Source: Saprospiraceae bacterium
GTDB taxonomy: Bacteria; Bacteroidota; Bacteroidia; Chitinophagales; Saprospiraceae
Direction: 5' to 3'
Length of the DNA stretch: 64,000 nucleotides
Assembly (NCBI GenBank): GCA_019187225.1
Contig: JABAQQ010000010.1
Span: forward strand, 62,001 to 126,000
Shown: positions 53,710 to 61,812 of the stretch, piece by piece
Layout of the letters: each line of letters opens with the position of its first letter
How positions within the stretch are numbered: the stretch's first letter is position 1
The notes under the pieces: model-generated
Database searches by the model: none
What the model saw: only the letters and a program-made list of their open reading frames with translations
Told to the model about the DNA's origin: nothing
Made by a program: the position numbers and the translations under genes

Positions 53710-54035
53710 GGGTGGGGGGATTTGTTTTTGTTGGAATAGGAAAAGACACAGTCACATGAACATAAATCCGCCGGTTATTTTCCTCCTTCCAAAAATAGGA
53801 GAATAATATGTCACCGCCAAATGCACCGGCTGAAAAACAGCATAGATCAAAAAAGTACTCCTTTGACTTCCATCCATCCTAATCGAGCGTGTCATGTCGG
53901 GCGCAGCGAGACATCTGAGGACAAAGTCCTGCTTTATACCCGGAGGAAAGTAGTTTGCGAAAAAATCGCGGTGAATAGTCATCGGATGACGGCATCCCGT
54001 CTATCACTCCATCTGAAAGACATTTACCTGAACCT
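53710..54035. other. Intergenic region with a conserved-looking repeat word
   Basis: No convincing gene; a 76-codon minus-strand frame here has no start signal or composition to support it. At 53890-53916 the sequence GTGTCATGTCGGGCGCAGCG followed by AGACATC looks like a partial palindrome (GATGTCTCGC... type) of the sort dispersed in Bacteroidota genomes, but no second copy was found in this window. Confidence 0.3.
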
Positions 54036-55121
54036 CTATTTCTGAAACGCTGCGTCCAATTTATCCAAAAGCCGCTCGTCCGAAAAGCCGCTGCGATTCG
54101 TAAAAACCACACTGCCAAGCCCCGATCCGGGATACACCCGCAACTCGCAGTAAAAGCCACCGCCGCCGCCCGCATGACAGGAATATGGCTGCCCCCCAAG
54201 ATTTCCCTTGTACCATCCCAGACTCATGCCGGAGGCTTTGCCGTCGTTCAGCCGGTTTTCCGCCCACATCGTCTGTTTGCTTTCGGGCGACAACAGTTTT
54301 CCGTCGGTTTTCAACATATCCTGCGCGAAAGCGATGAAAGCACCCGGCGTACCAATCAGTCCGCCATAGGCCGGGCCATTGACGTAAATGGGGAAAAAGT
54401 TTTTCCAGCCCTCCGTGCTTTCGCCCATGAAGCGCTTTTTGTCTAATAAAAAAGTGAGCAGCAAATTGCCGAAACTCAGGGCCTTATGGTAGCCCGTAGC
54501 GACCTTCCAGTCCTGTTGCCGGGTGAAACCGATCTGTGCTTGTATGCCCAGCGGCGACAGGATGTGTTGTTCCACGTATTGCGTGTAGGGCTTTCCGGAC
54601 ACCCGTTCGATCAGTTGACCCAACACGATATATCCGAGGTTGGTATAAGCGAACTTGTCGTTGGGCAGCGAGCGGGCTTTGGGATTTTTTTGAAAAACCG
54701 CCTGAAAGAAACCGCCCTCGTCGAAACCGGCGTGGTCCTCCGCCCGGTGTATCCAACCGATGGGCAAGGGATTGGGCAGACCGGCGCTGTGCGCCAGCAG
54801 GTGACGGATCAGGATACTATCGCCGTAAACGAAGTCAGGCAAATGCTTTTTTACAGGGTCGTCGAGGTGCAACTTACCTTGTTCGACCAACTGCATGACC
54901 GCCGTTGCCGTGAAGGTTTTGGTCATGGAATAGCCATAAAAAGCAGTTTGCGCCGTCACCGGGATTGACTTTTCCACGTCGGCTTTTCCACCTGTAAACT
55001 CGTACAGGATTTGCTCCGCATCGAAAAAAGCGTAGTACAGCCCAGGCGTTTTGCGGGCGCTGATCTGTTGCTCCAGTAAGGTTATGAGCAGTGTAGTGTC
55101 GGTGTTTTCGATTGCGATCAT
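54036..55121 (-). CDS. Serine beta-lactamase-fold hydrolase (class C-like)
   Basis: 361 residues, no signal peptide. The SxxK motif is 'YGYSMTKTF' (Ser65, Lys68), the YxN motif 'FAYTNLGY' (Tyr159-Asn161), and a 'CHAGGGGGFYCEL' segment near 320 stands at the KTG/HxG position. These identify the beta-lactamase/transpeptidase-like (PF00144) family, which contains esterases, peptidases and lactamases. With no export signal, a cytoplasmic esterase or peptidase is more likely than antibiotic resistance. Lies downstream of an SDR gene on the same strand with 171 bp between. Confidence 0.8.
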   Translation of the reverse strand: MIAIENTDTTLLITLLEQQISARKTPGLYYAFFDAEQILYEFTGGKADVEKSIPVTAQTAFYGYSMTKTFTATAVMQLVEQGKLHLDDPVKKHLPDFVYGDSILIRHLLAHSAGLPNPLPIGWIHRAEDHAGFDEGGFFQAVFQKNPKARSLPNDKFAYTNLGYIVLGQLIERVSGKPYTQYVEQHILSPLGIQAQIGFTRQQDWKVATGYHKALSFGNLLLTFLLDKKRFMGESTEGWKNFFPIYVNGPAYGGLIGTPGAFIAFAQDMLKTDGKLLSPESKQTMWAENRLNDGKASGMSLGWYKGNLGGQPYSCHAGGGGGFYCELRVYPGSGLGSVVFTNRSGFSDERLLDKLDAAFQK

Positions 55122-55152
55122 GGCATTGATTTAATTGCTGAATAATCAAGTA

Positions 55153-55257
55153 TTCACTTTACCGCAGAGGTACTTTCGCGCAGCAACTCCGCGGTAAAGT
55201 AACGATTGGGAACCGGTAGGATCACAGACAAGGCGCTTTTTGAAAAAGTGTCACTTC
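55153..55257. promoter_or_regulatory. Inverted repeat and 15-bp shared motif
   Basis: ACTTTACCGCAGAG (55156-55169) and CTCCGCGGTAAAGT (55186-55199) form a 14-bp inverted repeat with one mismatch. Further upstream for the beta-lactamase-like gene, AAAAAGTGTCACTTC (55243-55257; core AAGTG-N-CACTT palindrome) is an exact copy of the sequence at 61151-61165 ahead of the STAND gene. Possible operators; no regulator known. Confidence 0.4.
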
Positions 55258-55292
55258 CCGCAAAAATAAACCCTTTCAGAACATGCGCATTT

Positions 55293-56036
55293 TCACCGCT
55301 CCACCCTGTTCATGCTGTTGAACGCCTTTTCGGGCGATTGCAGGAACATCCGGTAAAACACCTCGGTGAATCCCGGTCTGATCTCAAAAACATCGTTCGA
55401 GAATCCGTCAAAAATGTCTTTCGCCACTTCGGACGGCTGCATTTTGTCGCCGGTCAATTGCTTGGAAAACTCGGTTTCCACCAAAGGCGGTAACACTTCA
55501 AAAACTTGGATGCGGGTGGATCTTTGCAGGGTCAGGCGGAGCGATTGCGTGTACGAATGCAAAGCCGCTTTGCTGGCGCTGTAGGTCGGCACGGCGGCAC
55601 CGGGGGTATAAGCGGCGATGGAAGTGATGTTGACGAAGGCCGCTTCGGGCTGTCGACGCAACAAGGGAAGCAATTTTTCCGTCAGTCTGATGTTGGAAAA
55701 ATAATTCGTCAGCATTTCTTCCCCGGCTTTTTCTGCCGTATCGGAGTGCTCCGAGATCAGGTAATGATGCGCTACTCCCGCATTGTTGATCAGCACGTTC
55801 AGACTGCCGAATTCATCATAAAGCCGCTGCACCAACCTGTCCACATCCTCTTCGTTGGTGATATCGCAGATGATCGCCGTCGCATTCTTCAACCGCTGGG
55901 CCGCCGCGTTCAACTTTTCTTCATTTCTGCCACTGATAATGACGCGGTTGCCTTTTTCGGCAAAAATCTTTGCCGTTTCGTAGCCGATGCCCGAGCCTCC
56001 GCCGGTGATCAGCACGGTATTGCCTTTTTCTTTCAT
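55293..56036 (-). CDS. Short-chain dehydrogenase/reductase
   Basis: 247 residues. Classical SDR: cofactor motif 'TGGGSGIG' (11-18), 'NNAGVAHH', catalytic Ser139 in 'VNITSIAAY', Tyr152 and Lys156 in 'YSASKAALHSYTQSLR'. After the active site, the C-terminal end ('VFEVLPPLVETEFSKQL... FEIRPGFTEVFYRM') resembles DltE-type SDRs. NAD(P)H-dependent oxidoreductase of unknown substrate. Upstream lies the palindrome 56077-56150 and then the cytochrome c gene. Confidence 0.85.
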   Translation of the reverse strand: MKEKGNTVLITGGGSGIGYETAKIFAEKGNRVIISGRNEEKLNAAAQRLKNATAIICDITNEEDVDRLVQRLYDEFGSLNVLINNAGVAHHYLISEHSDTAEKAGEEMLTNYFSNIRLTEKLLPLLRRQPEAAFVNITSIAAYTPGAAVPTYSASKAALHSYTQSLRLTLQRSTRIQVFEVLPPLVETEFSKQLTGDKMQPSEVAKDIFDGFSNDVFEIRPGFTEVFYRMFLQSPEKAFNSMNRVER

Positions 56037-56076
56037 GCTGTTGAATTATTAGGTGTTAAGTATGCGGACAAAGTAA

Positions 56077-56150
56077 ATTGACATTAGACATTGGACGTTT
56101 GACCTTGACAACCAATCGTTTGGTCAAATGTCCAATGTCTAATATCCAAT
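56077..56150. repeat. Dispersed palindrome built of ATTGGAC/ATTAGAC words
   Basis: Left arm 56077-56104 and right arm 56122-56150 are near-perfect reverse complements (one short gap and few mismatches) around a 17-nt loop. Shares the TTAGACATTGGAC vocabulary with 15192-15235 and 28169-28256. Between the cytochrome c stop and the SDR start. Confidence 0.8.
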
Positions 56151-56177
56151 GCTCATGTACTTAATGGAAAATGATCA

Positions 56178-56768
56178 TCACAAGCCGGTTGGCTGCGGCA
56201 CCACATTCTGAATGGGTTTCATCGTTTTCAGAAAAGCGAAGATCGCTTTCAGGTCGTCGTCAGTCATTTGTCCGAACGCGGCCACCGGCATGGGCGGCAG
56301 GATAGGCCGGGCGCCGTCCAATCCTTTGGACTTGCCTTCCCGCATGGCTTTGACGAACTGGGTTTCGGTCCAGGCGCCGATACCAGTGTCGTCGGGTGTG
56401 AGATTGGCCGCATACGAAACACCCCAGGGACCTGCTGCCGCTGTCATGCCCGCATTGACAACACCGACGTGTTGTTCAGCGATCAGTTTTTGTATTTCCG
56501 CGCCGGCAATAAAGGATTCTCCGGCGGGATGCCCCATCAGGCGGCGGCTTATGTCGGGACGGGGGCCTCCGGAAGTCATGTTTTTGGGCGTATGGCAATC
56601 GTCGCAGCCGAGAATGGAGACGAGGTAAGCGCCTCGTAATTCGGGTGTCAGGGAAGTTGCAGGCGCCGCCTGCGCAGTATTGGGCATGCCGGGCGACTGC
56701 ATTTGACAATTGGTCAGCCACAGGGTAAAGCCCACGATGACTGTGAAAACCGGAATATTGTATTGCAT
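56178..56768 (-). CDS. Monohaem cytochrome c lipoprotein (third paralogue)
   Basis: 196 residues from the ATG at 56768; lipobox 'LWLTNC' (Cys21), haem site CDDCH (55-59). The family segments are conserved ('GPWGVSYAANLTPDDTGIGAWTETQFVKAMREGKSKGLDGARPILPPMP', 'LTDDDLKAIF...' type end). Closest by eye to the 28487 and 29160 genes, about 27 kb away, so this small family is dispersed. Here it sits in a run of minus-strand genes (MarR, lumazine-binding-like, this gene, SDR) that may form one regulated group. Confidence 0.85.
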   Translation of the reverse strand: MQYNIPVFTVIVGFTLWLTNCQMQSPGMPNTAQAAPATSLTPELRGAYLVSILGCDDCHTPKNMTSGGPRPDISRRLMGHPAGESFIAGAEIQKLIAEQHVGVVNAGMTAAAGPWGVSYAANLTPDDTGIGAWTETQFVKAMREGKSKGLDGARPILPPMPVAAFGQMTDDDLKAIFAFLKTMKPIQNVVPQPTGL

Positions 56769-56911
56769 GGACGTTAAGATTTTGATGGTTAGAAAATAGA
56801 TAAAAGGATCATTATAAGCCATTGAGGCATTAAGGATTATGTTATAACCATTCATCTGCAGTTCTTTAATACTCCTCAATGACCTCAATGACTTTCAATG
56901 CTGCCAACAAC

Positions 56912-57421
56912 TCAATGCCCCTTCTTCGGTGTCGGAAACGGCGTGTCGCCGATGAGCGTCCAGTTGCCGTCTTTTCCTTTCACGAGGTGCAGGAAAGAAG
57001 TGATGTCGGAGCGAACGCTGCTCGTTTTGACCTCGGCGGCGGCGATGGTATTGGCGATGGATACGGACACGATGTTGACCGTGCGCGGCACGCCGCCCCA
57101 TTTTTTGCCGGCGATCTGCTGAAAGTATGCCGGGCGGTCAATCACGCGGAGCATTTCCATTCCGAGAACGCCCTGATTGACGACGACGCGGAATTGCGGG
57201 TGCAGAACGCCGGTCAGCAAAGTAGTGTCGGATTCGTCGCCGCCGCGCATGAAGCGTTTGATGGCGTCTTCAATAAGCGCCTGGTCAGACGGCGGAGCGG
57301 GCTGCGCTGCCGCAGCATCCGGAGCGCATCCGGGCAAAATTTCGGCTGTTTGCGATGCCAATTGGGTGTAAGCGGTGGCTCCGATCAGGAAGAGTGCGAT
57401 GAAAAAAATTGTTGCTTTCAT
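56912..57421 (-). CDS. Exported NTF2-like / lumazine-binding-like protein
   Basis: 169 residues; signal peptide (MKATIFFIALFLIGATAYTQ). The mature part begins with an N-terminal helix and the 'DAIKRFMRGGDESDTTLLTGVLHPQFRVVVNQ' segment typical of the putative lumazine-binding (NTF2-like) family, followed by curved strands ('RTVNIVSVSIANTIAAAEVKTSSVRSDITSFLHLVKGKDGNWTLIG'). NTF2-like proteins act as ligand-binding or ketosteroid-isomerase-like enzymes. A palindrome identical to that at the MarR start lies 42 bp upstream, so it is likely under MarR control. Confidence 0.75.
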   Translation of the reverse strand: MKATIFFIALFLIGATAYTQLASQTAEILPGCAPDAAAAQPAPPSDQALIEDAIKRFMRGGDESDTTLLTGVLHPQFRVVVNQGVLGMEMLRVIDRPAYFQQIAGKKWGGVPRTVNIVSVSIANTIAAAEVKTSSVRSDITSFLHLVKGKDGNWTLIGDTPFPTPKKGH

Positions 57422-57462
57422 TGTTTGAAAAAATTTGATTGTGAAATGATTGATTCTAAAAT

Positions 57463-57478
57463 AATTGATATATCAATT
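57463..57478 (-). promoter_or_regulatory. Putative MarR operator upstream of the NTF2-like gene
   Basis: AATTGATATATCAATT, a perfect 16-bp palindrome, centred about 50 bp before the ATG at 57421. Its central 14 bp (ATTGATATATCAAT) are identical to the palindrome overlapping the MarR start codon at 57957-57972. Confidence 0.65.
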
Positions 57479-57497
57479 TTTTAGTCAAAAAAAATGC

Positions 57498-57959
57498 TCA
57501 TGGAAAAACGTCCGGCCCGCCGGATCCCACATTGTACCGGATCTTATCCAGGATGCCTTTCAAAGTCCGGATATCATCCTGCGAAAGCCCTTGCACGATC
57601 TGGCTGCGTATCAGGTTGACAAGAGGCAGGTTGCGCGTTACGAACGCTTCGCCTTCGCCGGTGAGCGAGATCAGGTATTTGCGCCGGTCGTGTTCGTCGT
57701 CGATGCGTTGGATCAGGTCTTTTTTTTGCAACAGATCGAGGATGCGCGTAATGGAAGCGGTGTCTTTGTTCGACACCTGCGCCAGCTCTACCTGCGATAT
57801 CTGCTTGCGCTCTTCGATGATCTTCAGCAATACCCACTGGTCAACGGTGATGCCCGTTTGAAGTATATCCAGTTGCCGTTGGGCGTATCCCCTCATCTGC
57901 CGCACGGTTTGTTCCAGTAAAAAATTCACCACGTTGTTCAACTGTTCGTTCGACTTCAT
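57498..57959 (-). CDS. MarR-family transcriptional regulator
   Basis: 153 residues. Winged helix with the MarR pattern: 'TVDQWVLLKIIEERKQISQVELAQVSNKDTASITRILDLLQKKDLIQRIDDEHDRRKYLISLTGEGEAF' (about 38-106). Terminal helices should form the dimer interface. The palindrome ATTGATATATCAAT overlaps its start codon and an identical one precedes the downstream NTF2-like gene, which suggests autorepression and control of the next gene. The likely ligand is a small aromatic or oxidant, as is common for the family. The cytochrome c and SDR genes downstream may share the regulon. Confidence 0.9.
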   Translation of the reverse strand: MKSNEQLNNVVNFLLEQTVRQMRGYAQRQLDILQTGITVDQWVLLKIIEERKQISQVELAQVSNKDTASITRILDLLQKKDLIQRIDDEHDRRKYLISLTGEGEAFVTRNLPLVNLIRSQIVQGLSQDDIRTLKGILDKIRYNVGSGGPDVFP

Positions 57960-58014
57960 TGATATATCAATGTTTGATAGTGCAAATATATGGGGGCGTT
58001 TTCGGGTTTGTCAA
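57957..58014 (-). promoter_or_regulatory. MarR promoter with palindromic operator over the start codon
   Basis: On the minus strand: TTG (58012-58014), 21-bp spacer, TATATTTG (57983-57990) as -7, and then CATTGATATATCAATG (57957-57972), a 16-bp perfect palindrome that includes the ATG. Binding here would block transcription just after initiation. Confidence 0.65.
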
Positions 58015-58113
58015 GGGGCAGGGGCAAAAAAATTTTTGCGATTTTTGAAAGAAATTGATTTTCAAGGGATTGGAAACAGGACTGCGGTGAATATTCCTCG
58101 CGCTCCTACCCGC

Positions 58114-61110
58114 TCAGGAGTGCCGCGAGGGCATCTCCGGCTCGGGCGCGCCCAATTCCCGCAAGTGCTTCTTCGCATTCTCCAACCCGTAATGGTAAGC
58201 CCAGGGCGGGCCGTCGCACCAGGCGAGGCGGTAGGCCTGAGTGGCCGCTTCGATGGCTTTTTCGGTATTGCCTGCGTCGCGTTCGAGTTGGCAGAGGACG
58301 TTGCAGGCGTCGGCGTGGTAGAGGGGATAGGGGCCGCGCTCAGCGGCTTCCCATACGTCGTCGAGATATTCGCGGGCTTCTTCGGTTTTGCCTTGTTGGC
58401 GGCGGAGTTCGGCGAGGGCGATGAGAGCGGGCAGTTCTTCCTGTACGAAGTTGATAGCGCGGGCGCGAGTGAGGGCGTGGTGGAGGCGTTCGTCGGCGGT
58501 ATCGAAATCGCCGAGACCAAGGGTTGCTTGCCCTTGGAGTCGGGCAGCGTGGATGAAGTGCCGTTCTTCCCTTCTATCGTGCGCTAATTCCCATGCACAG
58601 TTTGCAAAAGATAGCGCAGTTTCTGGCTTTCTTAAAAAAATTGAATGAAGGCTTTGAAAGGCACTGACAACTCCTTCTAACGCTAAATCCTCGTTTTCTT
58701 TATATCTTTGAAGTGATTGAGACAAGTGAGATTCAGCCGAATCGTTCTTCCCCATTAAAGAATACAGAAAACCAAGAAAGGTAAAGGGCATTTCTTCATC
58801 AAACGGTAACTTTTTATTTTGGGCAAGATTCAGATTATGGAGTAGATTCTTTTCCGCTTTTTGTAATTTGCCAACAGCGATTAATGCCTCAGAAAGGTTT
58901 AATAGACCGACGAATAAAACATCAAAATCTCTATTATTTTCCTCAATTTGATTGTTCTCCTCAAAAATTTTGATGCTTTTTCCCGGCTCACCCGCATAGC
59001 TATAACTTAATGCCAAAGGATTCCACATAAGCCGTTGAATTTTGATAATTCTTGCTCTAAACAGCCTTTGTTCCATGATTAAATCCTTAGAATTTAACCA
59101 AATTTCCTCAAGCATCTGAACGCGCAATCTATTTTTCCCTAGCTTATAAAGCGTCGCATCGTCTAGCCATCTCATAAATACAATTAATGCAGGCAAATAT
59201 TTATGAAGACTTACGTGTATATAAAATAACTCAATAGCAGGGGTCAGATCTTCGAGGCTTTCCACTTTCAAGTAATCATCAATTTTCGATGCCGCCTCTA
59301 AGTAGCCCTGTAAGGCGGTGTAGGCCTCTTTTTTACCCGTCTCGCTCACGCCGCTCCACACCACGCCGCGCACCACAGGGTGCAGGTCGTAGCGGTTGGC
59401 GCGGCGGTCCCAGCCCATTAAACCTCTATCTTCGAGGTTTTGCAGAATGCTATCTAGCTCATTTTCATTATCACAAATCCAAGTTTTATTTTTTTCAAAT
59501 AGCCAACTCCAAATAGACTTCTTTCTCTTGGTTCTCACCAAAAGTGCCTGCAAAGTCTCGTATTGCGCCGGCATCCGAAAGGCAGCGATGGTGTGCAGGG
59601 CTTTTTGTTCGGCTTCGTTCAGGCCGTGCATGGAATGAAAAAGGACATGGCTTTTGGCCTGTTTCAGCGGCAAAGAGAAAGGATCGAAGTCGGGTTTGTC
59701 CTTCCTCCAGCGATCGAAATCGCCGGGAGCGAGACGGTAGCGGGCGATTTCACCCGCGAGCGCCTGGAGCAGCAGAGGATGATTTTCAAAAGTGCGGAAC
59801 AGCCGCAGCAACTCGTCGCGCTGGCCACTCACGCCGAAGTTGCGCCAGAGGTCGAGGGCGTCGCTGTCGTTCAGCCCGCGCAGGAAAATGGCCGAGCAAC
59901 CCGGCCCGGGGTCACCGTTGGGCATTTGCAAATCGAAAGGATAGAGCCGGCTGCTGACCAGAATCCGGCCGGCCTGGACGCGGGCGAGTTTGCGCAGGAA
60001 ATTGCCCGCGCGCGGGTCGGCGGTTTTGCGCAGGCGGTGTTCGCCGGTGAAGGACTGGGCGGCGGATTCGGGCAGGCCGTAAGCGCGGGCGACCCAGTTG
60101 GCGGTTTGTTTGTCGTAATCGTCGTCGGCGAGGTGTGCCGCGTCCATGCGCGCGTAGGCGATAAGGATGCGTTCGAGGCCGTCGAGCACGAGCAGGTGCG
60201 GCTCGCGGTCGAGGATGCGCAGCAGTTCGGCTTCGCGGTCCATGACGTTGATCTTTTGCGTTTCCTCGATGCTCCGGCGGCTCACATAGGCGAGCGTGCG
60301 GATGACAAAATTCTCGAAATAGGCGTCGCTTTCATAAAAACTCCACCAGAACCGGCCTGCGAGCTGGGGTTTTTCGAGCGGCACGACGTTTTCAAACCAG
60401 TGCCAGGTGAGGGCGCTTTTGCCCATGCCGCCGATCGCGATGATGTTGAAGATGCGCACATCGGCGAGCGGTCCTTTACCCGTAATCCAGTCGGTGAGCA
60501 GATTGAGTTCCTGCTGCCGCCCAAACAGTCCACGCGCCTGCAAAAGTGTATAGGGATGGGCAACATAAGGCTCTGGCGGTGTGGGGATGGGGTGGACGTA
60601 GTGGAACTGGTGCGGCTTGTCGTCTTTCGGCAGTTGCGAGAGGCTGTTGATGACCAAGGAACGCAGCTCTTCCGGCGATTTGAAGAAGTTGACGATGTTT
60701 TCTGTGCCGACTTTCTCCTTAAAAATCTTGAGTTTTTCGGCGGATTCGCCCATTTCTACATCGTCGAAGGAAATAGGGTGGCCTTTGTCCATGATAAAAA
60801 TCAGCCGGGGAATGCCGCGTTCTTTGGCGCGGCGGTACTCCATTTCGGTCACGGAAATCTGGTCAGGATTGCCGTCTTTCGGCACGTAGCCGTAGCAAAA
60901 TGCGAACACACCAATATAAATGTCGGCTTCGTCCACCATTTTCAACGAAGCAGAAATCGCTTCGAGGTCGTTGGCGGGCAGATGTTCCATCATTTTCGGC
61001 AACATGGACTGGCGCAGGCAAGCGTCCATGACGTGCTTGCGATGTTCCGGTAGGTCGCGCACTGTGCTGGAAATCATCGCTTTTTTCACTTGCGTTGCTG
61101 AGGTGGACAT
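58114..61110 (-). CDS. DUF4062-STAND NTPase-TPR protein (NLR-like)
   Basis: 998 residues from the ATG at 61110. Residues about 8-110 are a DUF4062 domain ('KKAMISSTVRDLPEHRKHVMDACLRQ... DIYIGVFAFCYGYVP... EMEYRRAKERGIPRLIFIMD'), a TIR-related fold. A STAND NTPase follows: 'RGLFGRQQELNLL', Walker A GGMGKS (227-232), Walker B 'HLLVLDGLERIL' (306-310), sensor 'GRILVSSR' (382-388), 'HPLLLQALAGEI'. The C-terminal third (about 690-998) is TPR-like helical repeats ('AIALAELRRQQGKTEEAREYLDDVW'). This sensor-switch-effector order is that of bacterial NLR-like immune proteins and of some signalling ATPases. Divergent from a toxin-antitoxin pair. Defence role is inference. Confidence 0.8.
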   Translation of the reverse strand: MSTSATQVKKAMISSTVRDLPEHRKHVMDACLRQSMLPKMMEHLPANDLEAISASLKMVDEADIYIGVFAFCYGYVPKDGNPDQISVTEMEYRRAKERGIPRLIFIMDKGHPISFDDVEMGESAEKLKIFKEKVGTENIVNFFKSPEELRSLVINSLSQLPKDDKPHQFHYVHPIPTPPEPYVAHPYTLLQARGLFGRQQELNLLTDWITGKGPLADVRIFNIIAIGGMGKSALTWHWFENVVPLEKPQLAGRFWWSFYESDAYFENFVIRTLAYVSRRSIEETQKINVMDREAELLRILDREPHLLVLDGLERILIAYARMDAAHLADDDYDKQTANWVARAYGLPESAAQSFTGEHRLRKTADPRAGNFLRKLARVQAGRILVSSRLYPFDLQMPNGDPGPGCSAIFLRGLNDSDALDLWRNFGVSGQRDELLRLFRTFENHPLLLQALAGEIARYRLAPGDFDRWRKDKPDFDPFSLPLKQAKSHVLFHSMHGLNEAEQKALHTIAAFRMPAQYETLQALLVRTKRKKSIWSWLFEKNKTWICDNENELDSILQNLEDRGLMGWDRRANRYDLHPVVRGVVWSGVSETGKKEAYTALQGYLEAASKIDDYLKVESLEDLTPAIELFYIHVSLHKYLPALIVFMRWLDDATLYKLGKNRLRVQMLEEIWLNSKDLIMEQRLFRARIIKIQRLMWNPLALSYSYAGEPGKSIKIFEENNQIEENNRDFDVLFVGLLNLSEALIAVGKLQKAEKNLLHNLNLAQNKKLPFDEEMPFTFLGFLYSLMGKNDSAESHLSQSLQRYKENEDLALEGVVSAFQSLHSIFLRKPETALSFANCAWELAHDRREERHFIHAARLQGQATLGLGDFDTADERLHHALTRARAINFVQEELPALIALAELRRQQGKTEEAREYLDDVWEAAERGPYPLYHADACNVLCQLERDAGNTEKAIEAATQAYRLAWCDGPPWAYHYGLENAKKHLRELGAPEPEMPSRHS

Positions 61111-61134
61111 AGGCAGGCTGGTTTGGCAGCACAA

Positions 61135-61166
61135 AGAAGTGATACTTTTCAAAAAGTGTCACTTCT
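61135..61166. promoter_or_regulatory. 32-bp palindrome upstream of the STAND gene
   Basis: AGAAGTGATACTTTTC (61135-61150) and AAAAAGTGTCACTTCT (61151-61166) are inverted repeats with two mismatches, 25 bp before the STAND ATG. The right half shares AAAAAGTGTCACTTC exactly with 55243-55257. The layout suggests an operator or leader hairpin controlling the gene. Confidence 0.5.
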
Positions 61167-61308
61167 GCGCTGGTGTTTTTTCGTTTCGTCGTACTCTCCT
61201 TATTTCTCCCGCCACAAAATGCAGGAATGATGAAAAATGCTCCTTTGAGTTCGTCCACTTGTTTCTGAAAAAATAATCGTGAACCTTTGTCAAAAAATTA
61301 GCGTATAA

Positions 61309-61812
61309 GTGAATACTTTTGTTCGTTTCTCTGAACTGACCGAATTGAGCGGGCGAAAAACCCGTTTCTATACTGTCCGTTTCGAGCAGAAAACTCACAC
61401 AGAATTTGAGGATTTCTTGCTTCGGCACGAAAACCGAAAAGATTTGGAAGAACAACTGAATGAACTTATCGCTTGGCTGGACGAAATCGCGGAAAGAAGA
61501 GGCGCACTGAATTGGCTGTTTCGCCAGGAAAACAAAGCCCATGCCTTGCCGCCGAAACAGCGTTTGGATCATCTGGAAGTCAACAACTTGCGTCTTTACT
61601 GCCTGCGTTTGAGCGACCATGTCGTGATACTTTTCAACGGGGGCGTAAAAACCGCAGATGTCGCTCAGAATTGCCCCAACGTAAAGCCGTATTTTGTTCA
61701 AGCCAACCGTTTGGCGGGCGCTATTGATGAAAGTTTGCAAATCGATGAATTGAGAATCACTGACAACGGAACTCGTTTGGCGTACCCACAAAATTTTGAA
61801 CTTATCCTATGA
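61309..61812 (+). CDS. HigB/RelE-like toxin candidate
   Basis: 167 residues starting with GTG at 61309. Core 'RLDHLEVNNLRLYCLRLSDHVVILFNGGVKTADVAQNCPNVKPYFVQANRL' resembles the beta-sheet of RelE/HigB/Gp49-type mRNA interferases ('LRxYxxRxxxxxxILFxxGxKKT'), but the protein is longer than the usual 90-120 residues and lacks a fully conserved catalytic set that I can identify. It overlaps the HTH gene by 4 bp (ATGA), toxin first, the order typical of HigBA. Divergent from the STAND gene across about 200 bp. Confidence 0.6.
   Translation: MNTFVRFSELTELSGRKTRFYTVRFEQKTHTEFEDFLLRHENRKDLEEQLNELIAWLDEIAERRGALNWLFRQENKAHALPPKQRLDHLEVNNLRLYCLRLSDHVVILFNGGVKTADVAQNCPNVKPYFVQANRLAGAIDESLQIDELRITDNGTRLAYPQNFELIL

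Noticed and set aside
53752-53982. 76-codon minus-strand frame
   Set aside because: No signal, domain or composition support; overlaps a repeat-like word.
59563-61053. 496-codon plus-strand frame inside the STAND gene
   Set aside because: Antisense of Walker motifs and DUF4062; no domain or start signal of its own.
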